A stretch of DNA of 64,000 nt from contig JALHMY010000006.1 in the NCBI GenBank assembly GCA_022843805.1, forward strand, positions 94,722-158,721, read 5' to 3'. Source of the DNA: Fuerstiella sp. (lineage in GTDB: Bacteria > Planctomycetota > Planctomycetia > Planctomycetales > Planctomycetaceae). Positions within the stretch are counted from its first letter, which is position 1. Every line of letters begins with the position of its first letter. Below are positions 53,901-62,200 of the stretch, one piece after another. The position numbers and the translations under genes are program-made. The notes under the pieces were generated by a model. It worked only from the letters and a program-made list of their open reading frames with translations, ran no database searches and had not been told where the DNA came from.

Positions 53901-54394
53901 TCGTGGATCCCGCTGTGGTAAACAGTGACGATTCCTTCGTATTGAACTGCCGACAACGCTGCAAGTTCACGCTCGAACCGTTCCTGCTGTTCTTCGGGGG
54001 AAAGCAGGGGCTTCAGAAGTTTGACGGCGATTTCACGATCAGGACGCGACTGTCGACAGCGAAAGACAAAGCCACTCGATCCGACACCCAGAAGCTGCAC
54101 AACTTCAAATTCGCCAATATGCTTTGGCTGCAGGAATTGCGGAAAACGCCCCAGCATTCCATCAAGGCTGTTCAACTTCCGCAGGGTTGCGACCAGATGT
54201 TCGGCAAGCCATGGACTTTCGCTGCAAAGTTGCCTGGGATCCGGATGTCTGCCGGAATCGATCGCCAGCTCATATTCATCGATCAGCTCGCGCAGCCGTC
54301 GCTGGTCGTCAATTGAGAGTGATGGCAGCGAAGTCTCGTTACTCGCCCTGCCTGCATCGTCCATGGGCGATGATTTTGCAGGCATCGAACTCAT
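50960..54394 (-). CDS. membrane Ser/Thr protein kinase with WD40 sensor, paired with an ECF sigma factor
   Basis: A 1144-residue sensor kinase. An N-terminal ~90 residues (helical, DDQRRLRELIDEYELAIDSG) precede the kinase domain: G-loop GVGSSGFV at 103-110, Lys125 in EIAVKLLKP, HRDLKPSN at 219-226, DFGIA at 239-243. A TM helix (residues ~393-412) and a coiled coil (to ~460) follow. About 640 residues of WD40 repeats complete it (WDSVTGDIQLRFTGHQDSITDL, DGEIRIWTLDGN and similar). The catalytic residues are intact. The start overlaps the sigma factor stop by ATGA (54391-54394), so the kinase is coupled to, and probably regulates, that sigma factor. Confidence 0.93.
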   Translation of the reverse strand: MSSMPAKSSPMDDAGRASNETSLPSLSIDDQRRLRELIDEYELAIDSGRHPDPRQLCSESPWLAEHLVATLRKLNSLDGMLGRFPQFLQPKHIGEFEVVQLLGVGSSGFVFRCRQSRPDREIAVKLLKPLLSPEEQQERFERELAALSAVQYEGIVTVYHSGIHEWNGIRCLWIAMELLDGGDLCSFVRNQKSSETEVLRLFRHVCVTVRAAHRLGILHRDLKPSNILLDSKKQPKIVDFGIARIPGATSDIHQTEPGQPGHRGTIAWSAPELLARESDHPADVRSEIFSLGVVLFELLTGSHPYQAEHYSVPQVAVRIASNQRLDVNSIAPHLSADSVAILNRMMMSDPGARYPNLDDVIDDLDRLHRHEPVHARRIFFREKLVRWSQRNRPTVAVLSVTAISAIFVFVATLQSASRVKQHAKLLEVANQELSENRDELIQTTRQLKSTLAMRERSIRSSLLSSLQHSVYVNSLEVQRQLNDTEIFPEKTRSVAWHLLQDQVQVKVDIMSAGSAEVGGLGYEPRTRKLFALSADGTLRIFDLSVSHHARTAIQPSPIKLRGGPGLQLIPDTSLIMAVDTDQKFVELNISDGSPERSLTSVADVRYTFRISPNGKWVAGINRNRRVFLLDRESDQTIFLNLKLQDHHAGIWFSSDSQILSLVDDQGQLHRWKTASGEPLDGPEDPRFSTDWEVNSLKIADFSASMAEGEAVALGRSNGSIHIIHPFLPIERRKTISLGRTGNLRDIQMVPPFHILSITDTVQLHHVYASPTDIQSSPATVPALPGRSKTALAIDGGKRIVVGGVDGSIAIAEMPDRNVPVRTITPFAGIPDRRFGPPVQVLNVPDSPVMFTGHRAGWIAAVNRVTGRGVEAFRIADGPVNGLARHPSRPLIAVGFGGTKPGIRTFQLKEGDRLTAPGDSVIRDCPNAVFEEELATDVRVLRFSSDGTKLFVACRNGTLNVIDCENWTSGAFIEAHKGGIFGMDVHHDRVVTTGTDGIVRVWKTSDLSKAAEWKAHERRIRDVLVLPDGDRVATASLDGEIRIWTLDGNLQNRLIGHSGGVVSLALSGDQQTLVSGGDDGQLVFWDSVTGDIQLRFTGHQDSITDLTFTPHRNQLVSAGYDDQLLLWGRDNTQNNSPAEQSLNNQ

Positions 54395-55041
54395 GAAAGA
54401 AACGCTCCGTCATGTCGTTCCAGAAGTCTCTCACGAGCCGACCGCCAGCGACGCTGAACTGTCCTCAAATCAACATTCAGCAGCTTCGCCACTTCGGGTT
54501 TGGTAAAGCCCTGATACCAGATCAGCTCGAAAACCTCTCGCTCCTCAAGCGGAAGGCAGCCGATGCTTTCGTGGAGTTCAAGCCAGCGTTCCAGATCCTC
54601 CGGGAGCATGTCACCGCCGGAGTTCGCATCGGCCATTTCGCTGAAGGACTGCTGTGAATCGGCTGGCGTCCATTGGCGAGCTCCAAAGACGACAGAGGAT
54701 GTGTATTTCCGCCCCAGGTCGATCAGCGTTCGTCGGACCTGAAGTGCGGCGAGGTTCTCCAGATGCCTCTGAGAATGCGGTGTGAGTGTCTGCATCGCCC
54801 TGACAAGCCGCAGGGCGGACTGTTGCACGATGTCATCCGTCTGATCCCAGCGCCGGACTGCGGGGAAATCACGGAGCAAACGATGACACTGTCGTCGAAG
54901 GATCTCGGTGACCGCAGCCACGTCGAATGCCATGACCTCAGGACCGTCCTCCGACTGAAGGACTTCGTGAAGAGCGTGGAATTCTTCAGCTTTGTCTTCA
55001 CGAGAAGCCGTTGATCCCTCCGGATCGATATCAGCGTGCAT
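54391..55041 (-). CDS. ECF RNA polymerase sigma factor
   Basis: A 216-residue extracytoplasmic-function sigma factor. Region 2 is LLRDFPAVRRWDQTDDIVQQSALRLVRAMQTL, which contacts core polymerase and the -10 element. Region 4 is LEEREVFELIWYQGFTKPEV and AKLLNVDLRTVQRRWRSARERLLE, the helix-turn-helix for -35 recognition. No anti-sigma gene adjoins it. The Ser/Thr kinase overlapping its stop suggests activation by phosphorylation, as in ECF groups that lack an anti-sigma and pair with kinases. N-terminal 50 residues are acidic and less conserved. Confidence 0.9.
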   Translation of the reverse strand: MHADIDPEGSTASREDKAEEFHALHEVLQSEDGPEVMAFDVAAVTEILRRQCHRLLRDFPAVRRWDQTDDIVQQSALRLVRAMQTLTPHSQRHLENLAALQVRRTLIDLGRKYTSSVVFGARQWTPADSQQSFSEMADANSGGDMLPEDLERWLELHESIGCLPLEEREVFELIWYQGFTKPEVAKLLNVDLRTVQRRWRSARERLLERHDGAFLS

Positions 55042-55407
55042 GGCAGGGGGCTTTCCGCATGGCAGAGCAGAAACACGAAGGACGCCCGATCGTACCTTCA
55101 GTCACAGATGGATTCAATTTCCCGTCAGGCCATTCGACATGAGAAACCATCAGATTTCGTGTTCCCTGCGCCATGAAATTTCACCGGAAGAAGCCGAAAA
55201 GCCGCATGCCGGGGACTCTGACGAGATTCTCTTTCATCCACGAGTCTGAATTTTGATGAATTCCTTGTCGCGTTTTGGCTCGGCGTCCGCAACGAGAATT
55301 GGATCGCGAACCGGCACGCAATCGGCATTTTGTAATGTGCGGAATTGCGTTTTGCGGGCACCAGGTTATCACGGGAATTCTACTTACACAGTAATGCTTT
55401 GAAGTCT
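55042..55407. other. divergent intergenic region
   Basis: About 365 bases between the sigma-kinase operon and the XRE-SnoaL gene. It must hold both promoters. No consensus sites were found; ECF-dependent promoters cannot be recognised without knowing the group. The GGAAT/CGGAA elements seen are too short to support. Confidence 0.4.
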
Positions 55408-56064
55408 ATGAATCTATCGGATGTTGTTGTGTGCAATGGACCAATGGTCACAGCCTCCCGAAAAGCAGCACGGCTGACGCAGGAGTCGCTTGCAGAGGCG
55501 GCCGATTTGTCGGTCCGTGTTGTCAGGAAAGCAGAATCGGGGGAGGCCGTTCGATTCTCGACCCTCGTGACGATTGCCAACGTCCTGAATCAGAACGGAG
55601 TCGCTGTGCGTGCGGGGGATCTTTGTACGGATCCTGTTGAAGTGGTTAAGGCCTTTGTGGAGGCCTACCGGTCACACGAGGCTGAGATGGTGTCACAGAT
55701 TCGACATTTGCTGAGCGAAGATTTGACGACGTTTGTAGCGGGAGATCCGTTGATCATTCCATTTGCCGGAGTTTTTCATGGGCCGGACGGCCTGACGGAC
55801 TTCTGGCGGCGATTCTTTGGCATTGTGGAGCGATACGACAAAAGTGCGCTGAACCTGCAGTACTTCGTCCGCGGCCCGGAAGTGGTTGCGTATGGAACGG
55901 AGAAGGCTCGTATCAAAGGCCACTCGACGGACGAACCCAGCTGGCTGTGTCTGAAGTTCGACGTATCCGGGGGAATCATCACTCGCTTTGAGGACTATTT
56001 TGACACTCAGTCGGCACAGCGCTACCTGCAGGAATTCCGGTCCCGAGAGGATCTCGTCGAATGA
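55408..56064 (+). CDS. XRE-family regulator fused to a SnoaL-like domain
   Basis: A 218-residue two-domain protein. The N-terminal helix-turn-helix (residues ~10-70) reads VTASRKAARLTQESLAEAAD, then LSVRVVRKAESGEAVRFSTL, a standard XRE DNA-binding fold. The C-terminal ~130 residues (VKAFVEAYRSHEAEMVSQIRH, VFHGPDGLTDFWRRFFGIVE, KFDVSGGIITRFEDYFD) are a SnoaL/NTF2-like cone that usually binds or converts small ligands. This suggests a ligand-responsive regulator. It is divergent from the sigma-kinase operon. Several upstream starts exist (TTG 55345); ATG 55408 keeps the HTH intact, but no good ribosome site marks any of them. Confidence 0.78.
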   Translation: MNLSDVVVCNGPMVTASRKAARLTQESLAEAADLSVRVVRKAESGEAVRFSTLVTIANVLNQNGVAVRAGDLCTDPVEVVKAFVEAYRSHEAEMVSQIRHLLSEDLTTFVAGDPLIIPFAGVFHGPDGLTDFWRRFFGIVERYDKSALNLQYFVRGPEVVAYGTEKARIKGHSTDEPSWLCLKFDVSGGIITRFEDYFDTQSAQRYLQEFRSREDLVE

Positions 56065-56094
56065 GTAGCAGAGACATGCACTGTTGAAGTGATC

Positions 56095-56106
56095 AAAAGA
56101 TCTTTT
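56095..56106. promoter_or_regulatory. 12-bp palindrome between the XRE-SnoaL and giant-protein genes
   Basis: The perfect palindrome AAAAGATCTTTT lies 31 bases after the XRE-SnoaL stop and about 100 bases before the giant gene. It could be a regulator site. The stem is too short and AT-rich for a convincing terminator. Confidence 0.3.
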
Positions 56107-56204
56107 CGTTTAGCTGCATCATGATTTGAATCAAAAGGGAATGATCCCCGTCAGCAATGGACTGCATTCAATCGTCAACTCCAACCGCCTGACTGGATGC
56201 GGAA

Positions 56205-59200
56205 ATGTCAAAACCTCAATTTGCTGGACTGTCGTTTTCCTGTGGTACTGGGAGAATCTCAAACAGGTTATCTGGCCGAAACGATCGCAGAAAAAGGACA
56301 AGGGGAAGACCCGGTTGGCAGACAGAAACCTACGAAGTCCGAACGTTGCTCAGTTCTGTCACCGGAGTCATATTCGAAGATGTCAGCGAGGATGGAATTC
56401 AGCAGTTCGGTGAAAGACGGCTTGCCGGGTTTCCGGTGACCTTGTGGCGGGCCGGAGAAGATGCGGTGACCGGTACGAGTGATGACGTTTTCGTATCGAA
56501 GACACTTTCGGACACAAGCGGGCTCTATCAGTTCTTTGTCTCGACGGTGGATCAATACCGGGTACGATTTGGCGGGAGTGTTGGCGCTTGGAAGTTTTCG
56601 CCGCCAAACGTCGAGTCGGGTCAGGCCGTCAGTGATGTTGATGCTGGCGGATTTTCCGCGGAATTCTCGGGCGGAACCGGAGAGCCAGACATCACAATTG
56701 ATGCGGGCATCTCTCATAATGGCAACGCCGCATCACGCGCTCGATGGCTGCACAATGCTTATCAGTTCGAACGTGTTGTACCCAATTATCACTTGAACTT
56801 CTTTGGAGACGGAGAGAAATGGCTGAAGGGTGAATGGCACGGGAAAGGTCACTGGTATTTTCTGACTCCTGCAGGTGACTTGTATGCGTGGGACTCTGCT
56901 GTCCGCGACACGGTTGGTGAATACATCGCCTCCGTCGGTGCGGTGATTTATGCAAATCCAATTGCGCTGCATTCAACATCGGGTGAAATCGGAGTCAGCG
57001 GTTCCAGCCCGCGGCAGCTGTCCTGGGATCTTGACTCTCAGCTGAATCTGCAGGCGGCATCATCGTGGGATGAAAACTATGGAGGTCTCGGAGTTCGCTG
57101 GATTGCGGGGGACAGGAATCAGTTCGGAACAAAATGGTACTTCATCAGACCAGACGGTGACTTTTATGCGTGGAATGGTTTAAAAAACAAAGCCACCGGA
57201 GCCAGAATTGCACAACTTTCGCCCGCAGAATTCCAGGATCCGATCTTGGTCACGAACGCTATACGGCCTGTCGCGGGAGATACTGCTCAGTTGGTCCGTG
57301 AAGCTTTCGGAATTCGCAGGAGTATCGGTCGACCTGCAATGGTCAGCTCGGATACCGCAATTTGGTTTGAGGGTAGTCGCAATCAGTTTGGGAACAATAC
57401 TTATTTTCTGAGTCGAGATGGGCATTTGTTTGCCTGGGATGGTTCATCAACGACTACTGGAAGACGAGTTGCCGTACTTCCAGCTCTGACATTTTCATTT
57501 CCCGGTATGCTTTCCGATGCAGAGTATCACGTCGATCAGGCATCCGAAGCCGCGGCGGCGTGGGATTTGAACAGGATGTATCAGCTCAGTTCGAGGAGCT
57601 GGTATTTCCAGAACTGGGCGGGAATCAATGAAAAGTGGCTCGAGAGAACGAGTACTGCCGGAGGCCAGACGACGTATCTTATAATTCTTCCCTCAGGCGA
57701 AGTCAGGCGAGTCAATTCGTGGAAGAACAGTCCGCGATCCGTGGATTCAACTTACCTGACGACATTGTCACCCGTTTATTACCACTTCCCTGAACTTCTG
57801 CACAACGCCGTCCGAGAAGTCGCTTTTGCATCCGATGGTGGAACGGGCACTGCCGACAAAGTCTCACCGGTCATCTCGCTGGACGACACGACAACCACCA
57901 TTCTCTCGAACGGCAACGTTACCGTCACTGGTCGGGTGATGGATAATTCTTCGGGAGTCGATACCCTGCTTGCACAAGTAGATCTGGGCGACGCTGCGAA
58001 CGTAATCGTCGGAACGGACGGTCGGTTCACGTTTACGACATCAGCATCCGTCACCGGATCTTCCGATGGATCACACATCATTCGCCTCCGAGCAACTGAC
58101 AAGGCAGGCAATATATCTGCTTTGACAGCGTTGAACTGGACCCTCGATACCACAGCTCCGGTGGTCATTAGTTCGGCCGATGGCATACTGCGCGATCAGA
58201 TTCAGTCCATTACACTCGATTTCAGTGAACCCGTTGCGGCTGCCGCAGACCTGGTCGGCAGCTATTCATTGACCATCTCCAGCGGAGCGAATTCCGGACA
58301 ATCCGTAGCGATTTCATCTGTCATTAGAGTCTCGGAAACTCGGGTTCAGTTGAATCTCGCTGCTTCGCTCAACAACCTGTCGTATCGGCTGATCATTGGG
58401 AACTCGGTCACTGACATTGCAGGAAATGTTACCGCACAGCAGGTTTTTGAATTTGGAATCGCCGAGCCGACTCATATCGAAGAGTTGTCACCATCTGCTG
58501 GCGAAGAGATGGTAAGCCTGACTCGGGAAACTATCGTTCGATTCGATACCGAAGTGGACCCTTCAACGATTACCAGTCAGTCGTTCTATTTGATTGCGAA
58601 CAGTCAGCGAGTTCCCGGTCACATTCGAGTGTCATCCACCAACCGCTTCGCCACCTTCTTCTACGACGATCCTCTGCCAGCATCGACGGCAGTACGGGTT
58701 GTTGTGGATGGAAGTCTAATTATTGGGCAGGATGGAATGCCCGTCGACGCAGACGGTGACTCAGAACCCGGCGGGATCATGAATGCCGACTTCCGCACGC
58801 TGCCCATCACGCTGATACCGAACACACGGATCTTTGGATACGTCTACGATTCGTACAACCGCAATCCGGATGGGTCCGACATTCCGGTGGTCGGCGCCAC
58901 GATCTCGCTTGATGCTCGTCCGGACATCAAAGCTGTGACGAATGCCCTGGGCTTCTTTGAGTTGGGCATTCAGGACACCGACAACAATGGGGTTCATGAC
59001 GGGCTCCCAGCACCAGAGTTCTTCGTTCACATCGACGGCAGCACCGCCACCAACGCCCCCGCCGGAGCCGCCTATGCAACTCTCGGCAAACCGTTCCACA
59101 CAATTCCCGGCCAGAGAGTTCAACTGGAAATGGCCGGAGGTCCCGACGTCGATTCAGGTACTCCCGGCGAGCAGTTCCACATCTACCTGCCGCCAATGTC

Positions 59201-62200
59201 GATGGGTGACATCGTCATGCTGAATCCAACCGCTGATACGGTTGTAGGGTTCGGACCGGACGCTCAGGCTCAGATCCGTGGTATGATGAATGAGCGTTAC
59301 CCGACCGACCCAGAAAACGCTGCCGAGCAAGCTCAGCTCATTATCGACACGATGCAGGTGACTTACCCGGCTGGTAGCGCACAGAACGAGGATGGAACGC
59401 CAGCGACCCGAGCAATGATCGTTCCTGTTGATCCGAGCCGCCTGCCAGCTCCATTGCCGCCTGGCGTCGATCCGGGGCTGGTAATCTCTATTCAAGCTGG
59501 TACAGATGCCGGTTTCAACTTAGCGGGTGGCTCGACGAATTTCGACGTGCCGGCCCCAGTTCGGTTTCCGAATCTTGGCGGTTTGGCGCCAGGACGCTCC
59601 GCGTTCCTCAACTCATTCGATCACGATGCGGGAAGGTGGGTGACATCCGGCATAGCAACAGTTTCCGCAGACGGCCGAACAATTGCCACAGATGCTGGGG
59701 TTGGCGTCACTGCCCCAGGTTGGCACTATGTTGACGACGTTGCGAGAGTGACCAAAGGAGGTGTCAACTCCGATGATTGTAGCGAAGCACGGGATGACCT
59801 TAAAGATTTAGTCAAAGATTTAGTCTTCAACTTAACGGTTAGTGGAATTAGTTCCATCAGCTGGCCACTCGGAATTTTGGCAGGCGGTGCATTGTCCGCC
59901 GTTCAAATATATCAATCGTGCTTTGCGAATCCAGCAGACTACGATTGCTTTACGAATTCCCTAAGGGCCACTCTAGATATTCTAAAGCCATTTGTTCCAC
60001 TTTTTGGTCAAATAGGAACTTTTGGCCTGCTCGTGGACGCTACTAAAGCTTACGTAAAATGGGAAGCTTGTCAGCGTCCAGGAGGCGAGGCTCCTGCTAA
60101 TCATTTTCAGCAAATGCGAGACTTGATTCAAACTCAAAGGGATTTTGCAACCACACTTACTGATGATCAGATATGGATTACCTTGACGCCAGATGAGGTG
60201 CAACCCGTTCAAGATTTCTTCGGTGGATTATCGGACGCGATGGATAGTAGTAGTCCAGGCGGCGTACAGCTGACTCAATCCGAGGAGCACCTGCTTCGCG
60301 CATTGCCACTTTCCTCAAGACTAAATGGCAGCGCAGAGAGGTTGTTGCTCCGCTTTAGACAACTCATACAGTCTGGCGTAGTCGACCTTTCACTCATGTC
60401 ACGGCTTGACATGGCAAACGATAAATACCTCAAAACTATTCAGGCTTTGCAGAGCGAAGGTTGGATCTCGACAATGGACGGAATTGAAGTGCACCATCAG
60501 GAATGGCTTCGCACTTCAGCGGCGATGATCGAATTGAGCAAACAGGGCCGCTGGTATCGATTCTCGGGGGCGACGATGCGTAGTGGGACCATTCCATCAA
60601 ACGGCAAATTCTCGAAATTTATGGTTGCGCCTAAAGCCTCTCTGTCAGTTGCGTACGCCAGTGTTTCTCAACTGCAGGGCGCTGATAGCCATATCTCAGG
60701 TCGCGCTGACGGCGTATTATTTGGGCTTGGGAAGACAACGCTAATGACTGGACCGAGGGGTTCCTGTGTTGATATACCGGTAAGTAATCTACTACTTGTA
60801 AAGCCGAACGCTCCTGATGCTGATGGCGACGGCATTCCTGACGAGGTCGAAGTAATTATTGGCACGTCCACGTCAAACAATGACACGGATAGCGATGGAG
60901 TCTCTGACCTTGCGGAGGTTCTGCAAGGGCTTGATCCATTGGATGGTCGTTCTCTGCCAACGGATATCGTTGCGAGCGTGGAATTGCCAGGCGAAACACG
61001 ACATGTTGAACTCATAAAAAATCCAGGTGTAACAAATCGTTTGATGGGTTTTGTTGCCACAGGGCCACATGGACTGTCGGTCTTTGACTCATCCAGATTT
61101 CAGAATCCGACAAATCTTGGACAGATTGATTTGGATGGTATAGCCACCGATGTTGCTGTAGATCCTCTTTCATCGACAGCAATCCTGGCGACAGGAGAGG
61201 GTGGTCTTCAATTCGTCGACGTCAGCGACGTGATGATGCCGAAGCTTGTTCGAACAGTGAGTGTCCACGCGACACAGGTCGAGTTCATCGACGGGCTGGC
61301 AATTGCTCCGGTTGGAGGTCGTCTCACGGCGTATGACCCCATCAGCGGTGATCTCGTTTCCTCTTATAACGTTCCCAATGCCGGCAATATCGTTGGACTC
61401 GCCCATGAGGGACAATTTATTTACGCGATGGATTCGGACCGTTTTCTGCACGTGATCGAGTTGCAGAACGAGCAGATGACAATACGCGGTTCTGTTCAGC
61501 TTCCCCAGGGGGCCGGGCAAATCTCCGTCAGTAACGGAATCGTCTATGCCGCCGCGATCGGCAGTTATTCTCGCGGCGGTTACGTGACAGTGAATGTTCA
61601 AAATCCGGCCAATCCCGTTGTTATCGCCGGGTCAGGTATCGTAAATCCCTTTGTTGCACCGGGTACATCGATCGTGCCAAATGGTTCCGGACTCGGTTTG
61701 CTCGTCGGAACCACTACCGGTGCGGGCCAGCACGTGGTGGACGTTATGAACCTGGCGGATCCCGGCAACACAAACAGTCTTGTCACACGTTTTAATCTGC
61801 CTGCTTCACCGTCCGGAGTTTCGATCGGGTCGGGTATCGGCTATATCGCTGCTGGAAGTGCCGGGGTCAGCGTAATTAACTATGTTTCCTTCGACGCCCA
61901 GGGACAGGCACCGGTTGTTTCGGCTTCTGGTCCATCTGGGGTCAACCTTCAGGAAGGCAGCATTTTTTCCATACGCTCGACTGTCACTGATGACGTTCAG
62001 GTGCGGAATGTCGAACTGCTGATGAACGGTGTTGTCGTCGCCAACGATGTTTCGGCTCCCTGGGATCTGAGAGCTGTCGTGCCTGCCTTGTCGACTGGAG
62101 ATACCAGCGTCAGGTTTCAGGTTCGAGCGACAGACACGGGTGGCAACGTGGGCGTTTCGAACGAATTGACCTACACGTTGACGGCCGACGTCACGGCTCC

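Noticed and set aside
56126..56439. Two short plus-strand frames at the start of the giant gene
   Set aside because: They overlap the giant frame in other phases; only the frame from 56205 leads into recognisable domains.
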